Made by a program: the position numbers and the translations under genes. Below, one piece after another: positions 24,315-36,485 of a stretch of DNA of 64,000 nucleotides (the first letter of the stretch is position 1; each line of letters starts with the position of its first letter). The notes under the pieces were generated by a model. It was not told where the DNA came from and searched no databases. It saw nothing but the letters and a program-made list of their open reading frames with translations. The stretch is from Hymenobacter actinosclerus (GTDB lineage: Bacteria; Bacteroidota; Bacteroidia; Cytophagales; Hymenobacteraceae), in contig NZ_FOHS01000002.1 in assembly GCF_900111515.1 (NCBI RefSeq), positions 248,001 to 312,000 of the forward strand, given 5' to 3'.

Positions 24315-25304
24315 TTGGAAAAAATAGCCATGCTCGGCGGCGGCTCCTGGGCCACTGCTCTCACCAAAATTCTGTCGGAAAACGGCAGCCGCGTCCACTG
24401 GTGGATGCGCGGCAAAGACGACGTGCAGCACCTGCTGCGCACCCGCCACAACCCGCGCTACCTCTCCTCGGTGGCCCACGACCTGGACCGTGTGCGGCCC
24501 ACCACCGACCTGAAGGAAGCCGTGGCGGCCGCCGACTGGCTGGTGCTGGCCGTGCCCGCCGCCTTCGTGCAGGGCGCCCTCGACAAGCTCGACCGCGACG
24601 CGCTGAAGGGCAAGCGGGTGATTTCGGCCATTAAGGGCATGATTCCGGGCAAAAATGTGCTCGTGACCGACTACGTGGCCGAGCGGTTCCGGCTGCCCCA
24701 CACCCGCCTGGGCGTGGTGGCCGGCCCCTGCCACGCCGAGGAAGTGGCCCTTGAAAAGCAGAGCTACCTGACCATCGGCTCGCCCGATGCCGAGCTGGCC
24801 GAGGACTTCTGCCGGCTGCTGCGCAACCGCTACGTGAAGGCCAACCCCGCCTCCGACCTCGACGGCATCGAGTACTGCGCCGTGATGAAGAACATCATTG
24901 CCCTGACCGGCGGTATTGCCCACGGCCTGGGCTACGGCGACAACTTCCAGGCCGTGCTGGTGAGCAACGCGGTGCAGGAAATGCGCCGCTTCGCCCACGC
25001 CCTTAACCCCCAGCCCCGCGACCTGTCGGGCTCGGCCTACCTGGGCGATTTGCTGGTAACGGCCTACTCGCAGTTCTCGCGCAACCGCACCTTCGGCAGC
25101 ATGGTGGGCCGGGGCTACTCGGTCAAATCGGCGCAGCTGGAGATGAACATGATTGCCGAGGGCTACTACGCCGTGAAAAGCATCCACGAAATCAACCGCA
25201 AGCTGCAGGTAGCCATGCCCATCACGGCGGCGGCCTATAATATTCTCTACGAGAAGATTGCGCCGGCCATCGAGATTGAGCTGCTGAAGGAGAAGCTGAA
25301 GTAA
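24315..25304 (+). CDS. gpsA: NAD(P)-dependent glycerol-3-phosphate dehydrogenase
   Basis: Reduces dihydroxyacetone phosphate to sn-glycerol-3-phosphate for phospholipid synthesis; cytosolic. Rossmann motif IAMLGGGSWATALTKIL at the N-terminus, then VISAIKGMIPG, VVAGPCHAEEVA and the catalytic-lysine helix VMKNIIALTGGIAHGLGYGDN split across residues 190-215. C-terminal helices end at 329. The start is TTG at 24315: the next ATG (24330) would cut the first beta strand. Two bases separate its stop from the next ORF. Confidence 0.93.
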   Translation: MEKIAMLGGGSWATALTKILSENGSRVHWWMRGKDDVQHLLRTRHNPRYLSSVAHDLDRVRPTTDLKEAVAAADWLVLAVPAAFVQGALDKLDRDALKGKRVISAIKGMIPGKNVLVTDYVAERFRLPHTRLGVVAGPCHAEEVALEKQSYLTIGSPDAELAEDFCRLLRNRYVKANPASDLDGIEYCAVMKNIIALTGGIAHGLGYGDNFQAVLVSNAVQEMRRFAHALNPQPRDLSGSAYLGDLLVTAYSQFSRNRTFGSMVGRGYSVKSAQLEMNMIAEGYYAVKSIHEINRKLQVAMPITAAAYNILYEKIAPAIEIELLKEKLK

Positions 25305-25305
25305 A

Positions 25306-25809
25306 ATGGTGTCACAACGAGGAGCCAGCTGGTGGTACGCGGCGCTAGGAGCCGGCGTAGTATCATTGAGTATTATCGGAGTCGCCTACCTTGGAGCTGA
25401 TGCTGGTTACTGGCTCCGCTATGGCTCTTTGAAAGGCTGGACTATTTATCCGCCGCTTGGGGCACTGCCCCAAGCGGTAGCTTCGACTCCTGACTACGTT
25501 AGCAATATTCGGTACGGCGGTCTGCTGTCGGCGGCAGTAGTAGCTACGGCAATAAGCGGTTTGTGCTGGCTGGTGAGCGTGGCGCGGAGTTGGGGACCGG
25601 GTACGTTGCGGCCGCTCCGCTGGCTGCCGCTGGTGCTGGCGCTGCCCGCCGCCGTGCACGCCGGGGCCGACCTGTACCACTTCCACCAGCCTTACGACCC
25701 AACTAGCCATCCGCTGCCTAACATCGACTCCCTGCGGGCCGAGCTGCGGGTAATAGATTCGCTGGAAGCCCTGGAGCCCTCTCCAGAGGCCGCTGAATTA
25801 AATCAGTAA
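25306..25809 (+). CDS. Hypothetical membrane protein
   Basis: A 167-residue protein with three predicted membrane helices (about 10-32, 70-92 and 103-120) and a hydrophilic acidic tail (RVIDSLEALEPSPEAAEL). Family not recognised. The ATG lies two bases after the gpsA stop, so it is probably co-transcribed and translationally coupled. No motif suggests function. Confidence 0.65.
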   Translation: MVSQRGASWWYAALGAGVVSLSIIGVAYLGADAGYWLRYGSLKGWTIYPPLGALPQAVASTPDYVSNIRYGGLLSAAVVATAISGLCWLVSVARSWGPGTLRPLRWLPLVLALPAAVHAGADLYHFHQPYDPTSHPLPNIDSLRAELRVIDSLEALEPSPEAAELNQ

Positions 25810-25903
25810 GGCCACCACAAATAACTCGGCCGTGAAGAAGTCAGCTATTATTTCCTTTTTTGCGCCGCAGTTCATCACCAAACCACCAAAACACCACCGC
25901 ACC

Positions 25904-26317
25904 ATGGGAGCCTGGGGCTACTATAACTTCGACAACGACACGGCCGCCGACTTTGCCGAAGATTTCAAGGCCGAACCCTCGGCCGGCGTGCTCGAGCAGG
26001 TCCTGGCCGCCGTGCAGCAGGCCGCCGACGACTACCTCGACGCCGAAGTGGCCAGCGAGGCGCTGGCCGCGGCCGAAATCGTGGCTGCCATCCTGGGCCG
26101 GCCCGCCCGCAACTTCCCCAACGATTTGCTGGGCATCATCCCGCGCCTCGACCTGAGCCACGTCGAGCCCCTGCGCAAGCCCGCCCAGCAGGCCGTACGG
26201 GCCATCATCGGGCCCGAATCGGAGCTGCGCGAGCTGTGGGAGGATTCCGACGAGTTTGAGAACTGGGAGGGCCTGCAGCGGCAGCTGCTCAAGCGCCTCG
26301 ATAAGCCCGGCGCCTAG
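25904..26317 (+). CDS. DUF4259 domain protein
   Basis: A 137-residue cytosolic protein beginning MGAWGYYNFDNDTAADFAED, the conserved opening of DUF4259, followed by helices with DDYLDAEVASEALAAAEIVA. Function of the family is unknown. The ATG at 25904 is chosen because the family starts with MGxWG; an in-frame start at 25832 adds an unrelated tail. Confidence 0.85.
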   Translation: MGAWGYYNFDNDTAADFAEDFKAEPSAGVLEQVLAAVQQAADDYLDAEVASEALAAAEIVAAILGRPARNFPNDLLGIIPRLDLSHVEPLRKPAQQAVRAIIGPESELRELWEDSDEFENWEGLQRQLLKRLDKPGA

Positions 26318-26318
26318 C

Positions 26319-26759
26319 GTGGCGGGGGCGGGCAGCTGGCTGTGCCTGGCCATGCTGGCGGCGCTGTGCCTGGCCGGCTACAACTTCTTTATCAAGCTGG
26401 CGGCGGGCCATATTGCGGCGGCGGCTGGTGCCGTGGTGCTGCAGCTGGTAGCCGCCGCGCTGGGCGGTATCTGGCTGCTGAGCCTGCACCTGAAGGGCAC
26501 CCCGCTGCCCATCACGAGCCGGGGCCTGGGCCTGGCCGCGCTGGCGGGCCTGGGCGTGGGCCTGGCCGAAATCATCACGTTCGTGGTGTTCGAGCGGGGC
26601 GTACCCGCCTCGGTTGGCACGCCCATTATCGTGGGCGGCTCGGTGCTGCTAACGGCCCTGCTGGGCGTGCTTGTAGCCCGCGAAACGCTGGCCTGGCCCC
26701 AGGCGCTGGGGCTGCTGGCCATTGTGGGTGGCGTGGTGCTGCTGGCGAAAGGTGAGTAG
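26319..26759 (+). CDS. Single-domain EamA/DMT-family transporter
   Basis: A 146-residue integral membrane protein with four to five helices, equal to one EamA repeat. Helices start at WLCLAMLAALCLAGYNFFIK and end at LLAIVGGVVLLAKGE. The PASVGTPIIVGGSVLLTALL segment is the typical re-entrant half. Such half-size members act as dimers; substrate unknown. The start GTG at 26319 follows the DUF4259 stop by one base and preserves the first helix; ATG at 26352 would cut it. The final GE plus TAG is part of a stop-rich repeat tract. Confidence 0.8.
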   Translation: MAGAGSWLCLAMLAALCLAGYNFFIKLAAGHIAAAAGAVVLQLVAAALGGIWLLSLHLKGTPLPITSRGLGLAALAGLGVGLAEIITFVVFERGVPASVGTPIIVGGSVLLTALLGVLVARETLAWPQALGLLAIVGGVVLLAKGE

Positions 26760-26761
26760 TA

Positions 26762-27003
26762 AAATGGTGAGATGGTGAGTTGATGTTTTGGAGGCCTACA
26801 GCAATTTTCAGGTTGCGGTACAGGATGTAGAGATGCAACATGTTGCGTCTCGTCGTTGAACGGCTCAGTAGAACAGCATCAGCAACGATGAGACGCAACA
26901 TGTTGCGTCTCTACATCCTGTTCATGAACTCGAAATTTGCGCTAGTTGCGCCGGTTGGGGCCCAAAACATCAACTCACTATTTCACTATCTCACCAGCTC
27001 ACC
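26762..27003. repeat. Nested inverted repeats between convergent genes
   Basis: Outer arms share gtgagttgatgttttgg (26775-26791) and its complement (26962-26978), within ggtgagatggtga-type words reaching both gene ends. Inner arms 26821-26857 and 26884-26920 match over 37 bases with two mismatches and centre on the perfect palindrome GCAACATGTTGC. The right end carries the stop and last codons (GELVR) of the kinase gene. Confidence 0.85.
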
Positions 27004-29010
27004 CTGAAGCGGCAACTCAATTTCGATGGTGGTGCCCTGGGCGGGGGCTGAGGTGATGAGCAGCGTGCCGCCCAGCAGCTCGACGCGGTTGCGGATGCCG
27101 GCCAGGCCGATGCCGCCGCTGGCGGGCACCGGCGCGGGCACGAAGCCCACGCCGTCGTCGAGGATGCGGATGCGCAGCTGGCCGGGCTGTTGGGCCACGA
27201 GCAGCCTTACCTGGCGGGCCTGGGCGTGCTTCATCACGTTGTTGAGCAGCTCCTGCACAATGCGGTAAGCAGCCATCTGCACCGGCGGGGGCAGCGGAGC
27301 GTCCTCATCGGCCAGCCCTTCCAGCTGTAAGCTCAGGCGCAGCAGGCTGACGGGCACGCGGTCGGCCAGCTCGCGCAGGGCAGTGGGCAGGCCAAAGTCT
27401 TCCAGAATGCGGGGCGTGAGCTCGAAGGAGATGTTGCGGGTGGCCCGGATGGCTTCCTGCAACAGCTGCTGGCCGGCGCGCAAGGCTTCGGAGTCGGGTA
27501 GTTGGGTGAGGTGCAGGCGGGTGGCGTAGAGCAGCTGGCCCACACCGTTGTGCAAGGCTTCGGCAATGCGGCGGCGCTCCTCTTCCTGGGTGGTGAGGAT
27601 GGCCGAAAGTACCAGCTGCTGCTGGCGCAGCTGCAGCCGGGTGGTTTCGGCCCGCTGCTGCTCGGGCTCGGTTATGTCGAGGGCAAACACCACGGCCTCG
27701 TTGCGCTCGGTGTCGAAAAAGCCGTAGCAATGGTAGTACACCTGCTCGCCGTCGAGTTCCGTCGTGCCCACAAAGTCAACCGACTCGCCGGTCAGCAGCC
27801 GGCGGTTGTGCTCACTGATGGTCGGGAAGCACTCGAAAACCGACTGGCCAACCAGCTCGTTGTCGGCCAGGTGCAGGCGGCGCAGGCCCGCGCCCACCAG
27901 CTCGCGGTAGCGGCCCTGGGTATCGAAACGACCCAGCAACACCGGCAAATGGCTCAGAATGCGCTCCAGCATCTGGGTTTTGTAGCTGAGCTCCTGCTGG
28001 GTGCGGTGGTGCTGGGTCCGGTCGCGCACCAGCCCCAGCAGGCAGCCCTGCGGGTGGGCCGGCCCGGGCGCCAGCACATGGCCCGTCAGGCTCAGGTGGC
28101 GGTCGGGCGCGCCGGCCTGCGGCAGGCGCAGCTCCAGGTCAACGTCGGCGGTGCGGGCCGTGGGCAGCTCCGCCAGCTGCCGGAGCCGGGGGCGATCGGC
28201 GGGGTGCAGCAGGGCGGCCAGCGTGTCGGCGGGGCGGGGGGCGGCGGCGTAGGGCAGCCCCCAGATGGCCTGGGCGCGGACATCGGCCTGCCACTGGTCG
28301 GTGGCAAAGTCCCAGCTGACTACGCCCATGGCGGCCGCGTCGAGGGCCTGGCGCAGGCGCTGCTCGCTTTCGGCCAGGGCCCGGGTGGCGCGCTGCTGCT
28401 CCGTTACGTCGAGCAGCGCCAGGCGCACCAGGGGCTGGTCGGTGAGGGCGTGGTGGGCGCTGCTGGCTTCGAGGCGCAGCTCCAGGGGCTGGCCATCGGG
28501 GCGCACCAGGGTTAGCGTAACGGCGTGGCGGGCCGCGTCGGCGGGGTCGGTGGCCAGCACCCGGGCCAGAAAGTCGGCGAATTCGGGGCGCTGCCGGGGC
28601 TCCACGAACAGGGCCAGCCGGCGGCCCTGCAGCTGCTGGCGCACCAGGCCCAGCAGCTGGGCCGTGCGCAGGTTCAACTGGCGCAGCGTGCCGGCCGCAT
28701 CGAGCGTGCAGTAGCCCACGGGTGCAAATTCGTACAGGTCGAGGTACTGGGCGCGGCTGGCTTCGGCTTCGGTTTGGGCCAGCAGCAGCTCCTCGTACTG
28801 CATTTCCAGCTCAATCTGGTGCACCTGCAGCTCCTGCACCAGCCGCTGCATCTCGGCCGGCGTTTCGGGCGGCGGGCTCTGCGTAACCAGCCGCCGCCGC
28901 TCGGCCCGCGCCCGCAGCTCGCGCAGGGCCTCGCCCGCCGCTGAAGAAGCCGGCTCTAATGCATCGTAGTCAGCCCCGGAGTCGGCGGGATAAGGCGGTA
29001 AGTTGGACAC
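26986..29010 (-). CDS. PAS sensor histidine kinase, HisKA_3 (NarX/DegS type)
   Basis: A soluble two-component sensor. Three PAS-like regions: about residues 85-205, 215-350 and 360-480 of the protein. The HisKA_3 dimerisation helix is EEERRRIAEALHNGVGQLL, with phospho-acceptor His 487, and the HATPase has LDDGVGFVP and GGIGLAGIRNRVELLGG. No membrane segment, so it senses a cytosolic signal. No LuxR-type partner regulator is adjacent. GTG at 29010 and TTG at 29061 are both possible; a TATATTTA stretch just after the TTG resembles a -7 box, favouring 29010. Confidence 0.88.
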   Translation of the reverse strand: MSNLPPYPADSGADYDALEPASSAAGEALRELRARAERRRLVTQSPPPETPAEMQRLVQELQVHQIELEMQYEELLLAQTEAEASRAQYLDLYEFAPVGYCTLDAAGTLRQLNLRTAQLLGLVRQQLQGRRLALFVEPRQRPEFADFLARVLATDPADAARHAVTLTLVRPDGQPLELRLEASSAHHALTDQPLVRLALLDVTEQQRATRALAESEQRLRQALDAAAMGVVSWDFATDQWQADVRAQAIWGLPYAAAPRPADTLAALLHPADRPRLRQLAELPTARTADVDLELRLPQAGAPDRHLSLTGHVLAPGPAHPQGCLLGLVRDRTQHHRTQQELSYKTQMLERILSHLPVLLGRFDTQGRYRELVGAGLRRLHLADNELVGQSVFECFPTISEHNRRLLTGESVDFVGTTELDGEQVYYHCYGFFDTERNEAVVFALDITEPEQQRAETTRLQLRQQQLVLSAILTTQEEERRRIAEALHNGVGQLLYATRLHLTQLPDSEALRAGQQLLQEAIRATRNISFELTPRILEDFGLPTALRELADRVPVSLLRLSLQLEGLADEDAPLPPPVQMAAYRIVQELLNNVMKHAQARQVRLLVAQQPGQLRIRILDDGVGFVPAPVPASGGIGLAGIRNRVELLGGTLLITSAPAQGTTIEIELPLQGELVR

Positions 29011-29198
29011 TGGGGCACGGGCTAGGAAGGCGGGGGTATAAGTAAATATACGCCTATCCAAGTCATGCTGAGCAGCCAGTCAGGGTAAAATACGTCTGGA
29101 TGACCGTCGCAATCAGGTACCGAGGAGGAATGGGCGGCAACGCCGCTGCCCGCCACGCGCCGCTGCGGCCGGCTGTATATTTAGCGTGGCCATGACCC

Positions 29199-30443
29199 TC
29201 AGCGAAGCTGGGCGGGAGAATAATCTAGGGGCAGTGCTTCACCAACCCTCTCGAAGGCCCAATACCCGTCAAGTTTCACGCTCAGCGGATTAGTTAGGTA
29301 GCCATTGGGCTGAATGATGGCGGCCGGTCCCAACTGGCGCAGGTCCGATACCTCCAACACGGGGCCATTTGGTTGCGCTTTGCGCGCAACCGCAGCACTC
29401 AGATTGGGCTGCAATTGATTGCTGGCTGCCTCCCGCAACGCGGCGTGGCTGGCGGCCAGCGTTAGGGCCACATACTGGGCATCGGGTTGTTCGCCCTGGT
29501 AGGTTACCCGCAGATCGGAGTTACTCCGAAATCGCACCTTCCCGGTAGCGGCCAACGATTCGGCTTGGCAAATTTGAGCGGCGCTTAGCGCCTGCTTGTA
29601 GACGAAGGCTACCACGCCCGATGCGGGCGTAAAAACGGCGGCCAGCGAATCAGATGCCTGCTTAAGCCGAAGCTGAAGTGGTGCTGAGTTGGGCTCGGTT
29701 ACCAACCTCTGCACCAGAAATCCCTCCTGGGCAATCTGGTCTTCGCGCACGCTTCGCAGAAAGTGCGGAAATGAGCCGGCATAGGCTTTGCGCCGGTTGG
29801 CTTCCCAGCGCTGCTGTTGGTCATTTGTGCCTTTCAGTTCTTCAAATACCGGCGCGGCTACAAATGTGAGGCGGCTGCTGGCGTAGTTGACTTTGAAATC
29901 GAAGCGGTGGTAGGTAATGCGGTAGCCCAGGGCCTGGTTGATAACCGCCAGCTGCCGGGGCGCTATGGCGGCCAGCTCCTGCTGGGCTGCGTCGAACACC
30001 ACCACCACATCGTCGGGGTTTTCGATGCGGCACTGCTGGGCAAAAGCGCTGGACCCGAAAAACTGCTTGGTGAATCGGCGGTAGTCGGCCGGCCGGTTTT
30101 TGGTAGGTCGGATCACTACCTCGCTCAGGCTCGCAGAAGGCTTTAAGCTGGGAGCGAGTGTAGTGGACTGCTGCAGGGGCAGGGCTTTGGTATAAAGCTC
30201 GTAGCCGACGTATGAAACCGTAAACTCGTACTGCCCGGCCGGCATTCCGGCCAGCACGAAATGGCCCGTCGAATCGGTGGTGGTACCATAGGTGGTATTG
30301 GCCAGAAACACGGTGGCAAATGGCAGCGGCTGCCGGGTAAGCGCATCGCGCACCTGCCCGTCGAGCCGGAGCTGGCTCCAGGCGGGCTGCTGAACCAGCA
30401 GCGTGAGCAGCAGCAGGCCCGTAGTAATAAATGATAAGCGCAT
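29199..30443 (-). CDS. Carboxypeptidase-regulatory-like domain protein, exported
   Basis: A 414-residue secreted protein. Signal peptide 1-23 (TGLLLLTLLVQQPAWSQ). A CarboxypepD_reg_2 beta sandwich at 25-110 (LRLDGQVRDALTRQPLPFAT and GHFVLAGMPAGQYEFTVSYV) is followed by an alpha/beta C-terminal region without known domain. In Bacteroidota the regulatory domain sits on outer-membrane or periplasmic surface proteins. ATG at 30443 chosen; upstream in-frame starts run into the divergent gene. Divergent from the TonB-plug gene. Confidence 0.8.
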   Translation of the reverse strand: MRLSFITTGLLLLTLLVQQPAWSQLRLDGQVRDALTRQPLPFATVFLANTTYGTTTDSTGHFVLAGMPAGQYEFTVSYVGYELYTKALPLQQSTTLAPSLKPSASLSEVVIRPTKNRPADYRRFTKQFFGSSAFAQQCRIENPDDVVVVFDAAQQELAAIAPRQLAVINQALGYRITYHRFDFKVNYASSRLTFVAAPVFEELKGTNDQQQRWEANRRKAYAGSFPHFLRSVREDQIAQEGFLVQRLVTEPNSAPLQLRLKQASDSLAAVFTPASGVVAFVYKQALSAAQICQAESLAATGKVRFRSNSDLRVTYQGEQPDAQYVALTLAASHAALREAASNQLQPNLSAAVARKAQPNGPVLEVSDLRQLGPAAIIQPNGYLTNPLSVKLDGYWAFERVGEALPLDYSPAQLR

Positions 30444-30636
30444 AGCAGACGGGGAGTAAGGAAGAAGGGAAGCAATTATACAAAAAAATGCTGCTTCTTT
30501 GGCCCGCCGGATAGCCGGCCCGCTAATATCCGGTGGCCGGCCCAGGGCACCTGCCCAGGCAAGCTGGGCCCTGTCATTTCTTACCGGTTTCCTGCCCAAT
30601 TATCGTTACATCTACACCTTACAACTGGCCATCCGC

Positions 30637-33126
30637 ATGCCGCTACCGAAACGTAACCGCTTAACCGGCTGGCTGGCGGGTTGCGCCTGCCTGCTTACCG
30701 TTGCCGCTTTTCAGCTGCCATCCCAGGACAGCCCCTTCCGGCAGATTATAAAAAGCCTGGCCAATTTCTACGCAACAACGCTGCCCGAAAAGGTGTACCT
30801 GCACCTCGACCGGCCGTACTACGCCAGCGGCCAAACGGTCTGGTTTAAGGCCTACGTGGTCGAGGCCGACTCGCACCGCCCCGACACGTTAAGCAAGATT
30901 CTCTACGTAGAGCTGGTATCGGCCCGGCAGGCTGTTGTAGCGCGGCGCCTGCTGCGCCTGGAAGCCGGAGTGGCCCCCGGCGACCTTGCCCTGCCCGACA
31001 CGCTGCCCGCGGGCACCTACCAGCTGCGCGCCTACACCAACTGGATGCGCAATGCCGGCCCGGCGTTTTTCTTCAGCCGGCCGCTGGCGGTGCTCGACAC
31101 GCGGGGCAGCCTGCCTGCACCGCCAGCCACGGCCGCTAAAACCGACCTGCAGTTCTTTCCCGAAGGCGGTAATTTAGTGGATGAGCTGGAAAGCGAAGTA
31201 GGCTTTCGGGCCGTAGACGCGCAGGGCCGGGGTGTAGCCGTGCAGGGTACCATCCTGGATGCACGCGGGCAGGAGGTGGCCCGCTTCCGGAGCCAGCATG
31301 CGGGTATGGGTACTTTTCGGCTGACTCCCGCCCCGGGCCAGCGCTACCGGGCGGTGGTAACCGGCCCGGGCGGCACCCGGGCCGAGTACGCGCTGCCCGC
31401 CAGCGAGCCTGCCGGCTACGTGCTGCGCGTAAGCGAAACGGACGCCGATTTTATGGTAACCATCCGGCGGCGGCCGGCTCCGGGCGAGGCCCCGCCGGCG
31501 GGCCCCGCCCTGCTGCTGGGCCAGGTGCGCGGCCAGGTAAGCTACGCAGTGCAGGTGGCGGGCGCCGGCGCTACGCCCGTAGCCGTCCGCCTGCCCAAGG
31601 CAAAATTTCCGGCCGGCCTCGCCCACCTGACCCTGTTCGATGAGCAGGGCACGGCCCAGTGCGAGCGGCTGGTGTTCGTGCCCAACCCGCCCGGCGTGCG
31701 CCTGGCCCTAACTTCCGACAAGCCCACATACGGCCCGCGCGAAGCCGTGCGCCTGCGCCTGAAAGCCACCGACGCCGCCGGCCAGCCGGTAGCCGGGCAG
31801 TTTTCGGTGGCCGTTACGGCTGGCTCGCCCACGGAAACCACCGGCCCGACCATTGTTTCGCACCTGCTGCTGAGCTCCGACCTGGTGGGACCGGTAGAAG
31901 CGCCCGAGTATTACGTCCAGGAGCCGCAGACGCCCGAAATCCGGCAGGCCCTCAACGCCCTGCTGCTGACGCAGGGCTGGCGGCGCTTCGTGTGGAAGGC
32001 CCTGCTGGCCGGCCCGCTGCCGGCGCCCGGGTTTCTGCCCGAGCAGGCCCTGACCGTGAGCGGCCAGGTGCTGACTGCGGCCGGCCAGCCCGCCGTGCGT
32101 ACCGTTTCGTACCTGCAGACCAACCCCACCCGCGAGGCCCGCATGCAAACGGAGGCTGACGGGCGCTTCCGGTTCCGGGGCCTCGACGGCCTGGATACCA
32201 CCCAGGTAATGCTGCGCGCCCAGACCGTGAAGGGCGAGCGGGAACTGATGATCCGGCTGCTGGCCCCGCCGGCCATCGAGCCGCTGGTGCCCGCTACGCC
32301 GCTGGCGGCCCCGGGCAGCCCGGCAGCCGCCGCCCTGGCCGCTTACGCCCGGGCCAGCCAGCAGCAGCGCGCCGACGAAAAACTCGTTGTTAAAGGAGCC
32401 GTTGCCCTGGGCAACGTGGATGTGCGCGGCAACCGGGTTAAAGTAACCGATGATGTTATCCGGCCTTACGCCGTTAATAGTGCTGCGGTGGTGCTGGATG
32501 TGAGCGACCTGAAGGCCAAAGGCGACAGCCGCACCGTGATGCAGTACCTGCAGGGACGCGTAGCCGGGGTAACCATTACCGGCGGGCACGCCAACATCCG
32601 CAACGCGCTGAACTTGGCCGACGGCAGCAAAATCGAAGCCCTGTATGTAATTGACGGGGTTATTGTTCCGGCCGAAGTGATTGCCAACTACCCCATCGGG
32701 GAAGTGCAAAGCATTGATGTCATGAAGCAAAGCGCGGCTGGCCTTTTTGGTACTCAGGGTGCGGGCGGCGTTATTGCGGTGCATTCGCGCACGAAAGGCA
32801 TATTGCTCGACCCGAACCCGAAAGATGCCTTTATGGCGGCCCGCACCGGCGTGCTGTCGGTGCAGGTGCCCGGCTACTACCGGGCTCGTGAGTTCTACGC
32901 CCCGCGCTACGAGGCGGCCGCATCGGCAGCCAAGCCCGACCCGCGCTACACTACGCTCTACTGGGCCCCGATGGTGCAAACTGATGCCAGCGGGCAGGCG
33001 CAGCTATCCTTTTATACCTCCGACGCGGGGGGCAGCTTCAACGCAATTGGCGAGGGCCTGAGCACCCAGGGCACGCCCCTGCACGGCAGCACCAGCCTGA
33101 ACGTGCAACTGCCCGCCGCCCGCTAG
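30637..33126 (+). CDS. MG2-like / TonB-plug domain surface protein without barrel
   Basis: An 829-residue protein. Signal or anchor 10-26 (LTGWLAGCACLLTVAAF). Macroglobulin-like beta domains: residues 45-160 (KVYLHLDRPYYASGQTVWFK) and further sandwiches to about 560. Then a TonB-receptor plug domain at about 615-730 (VMQYLQGRVAGVTITGG, IEALYVIDGVIVP, EVQSIDVMKQSAAGLFGTQG, GVIAVHSRTKG). A short macroglobulin-like end follows; no 22-strand barrel. Known as a recurrent Bacteroidota architecture of unclear function, possibly surface protein handling. ATG at 30637 gives the signal; divergent from 30443. Confidence 0.85.
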   Translation: MPLPKRNRLTGWLAGCACLLTVAAFQLPSQDSPFRQIIKSLANFYATTLPEKVYLHLDRPYYASGQTVWFKAYVVEADSHRPDTLSKILYVELVSARQAVVARRLLRLEAGVAPGDLALPDTLPAGTYQLRAYTNWMRNAGPAFFFSRPLAVLDTRGSLPAPPATAAKTDLQFFPEGGNLVDELESEVGFRAVDAQGRGVAVQGTILDARGQEVARFRSQHAGMGTFRLTPAPGQRYRAVVTGPGGTRAEYALPASEPAGYVLRVSETDADFMVTIRRRPAPGEAPPAGPALLLGQVRGQVSYAVQVAGAGATPVAVRLPKAKFPAGLAHLTLFDEQGTAQCERLVFVPNPPGVRLALTSDKPTYGPREAVRLRLKATDAAGQPVAGQFSVAVTAGSPTETTGPTIVSHLLLSSDLVGPVEAPEYYVQEPQTPEIRQALNALLLTQGWRRFVWKALLAGPLPAPGFLPEQALTVSGQVLTAAGQPAVRTVSYLQTNPTREARMQTEADGRFRFRGLDGLDTTQVMLRAQTVKGERELMIRLLAPPAIEPLVPATPLAAPGSPAAAALAAYARASQQQRADEKLVVKGAVALGNVDVRGNRVKVTDDVIRPYAVNSAAVVLDVSDLKAKGDSRTVMQYLQGRVAGVTITGGHANIRNALNLADGSKIEALYVIDGVIVPAEVIANYPIGEVQSIDVMKQSAAGLFGTQGAGGVIAVHSRTKGILLDPNPKDAFMAARTGVLSVQVPGYYRAREFYAPRYEAAASAAKPDPRYTTLYWAPMVQTDASGQAQLSFYTSDAGGSFNAIGEGLSTQGTPLHGSTSLNVQLPAAR

Positions 33127-33189
33127 CGCCGCCTTATCCGGCCGGCGCGGTTGCCAGAGCACCGGCCAGCAAGACGCAGGCCCAGCAGG

Positions 33190-33235
33190 TTGCACCAGAC
33201 TTGTGCGGGCGGGCGCTCGCACAAGTCTGGTGCAA
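33190..33235. terminator. 18-base perfect inverted repeat, probable bidirectional terminator
   Basis: TTGCACCAGACTTGTGCG (33190-33207) and its exact complement (33218-33235) enclose a 10-base loop between two convergent genes. There is no T-run, so termination is inferred from position only. Confidence 0.6.
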
Positions 33236-33252
33236 GCGCCCTGGTCCAGCCG

Positions 33253-36276
<3,024 letters not shown>

Positions 36277-36485
36277 GGGCGGGCACGAACCGGGAAGAAG
36301 GGGCGGGCCCGGCCATGCCCAAAGCTAAGCAGGATGGTAGGGAGTTAGGCGTTGCAGGTCTTGAGCTGAGGGGTGAAAACACTGGTTGGGCAAGCGCCAC
36401 CATAACAAAGCCGGCGGGGGGCAACGTATGCGAAAAGGGTACGGACAGCCCGTATCGGCTCTTTTTTCTGTCTTCTGTGGATTAT

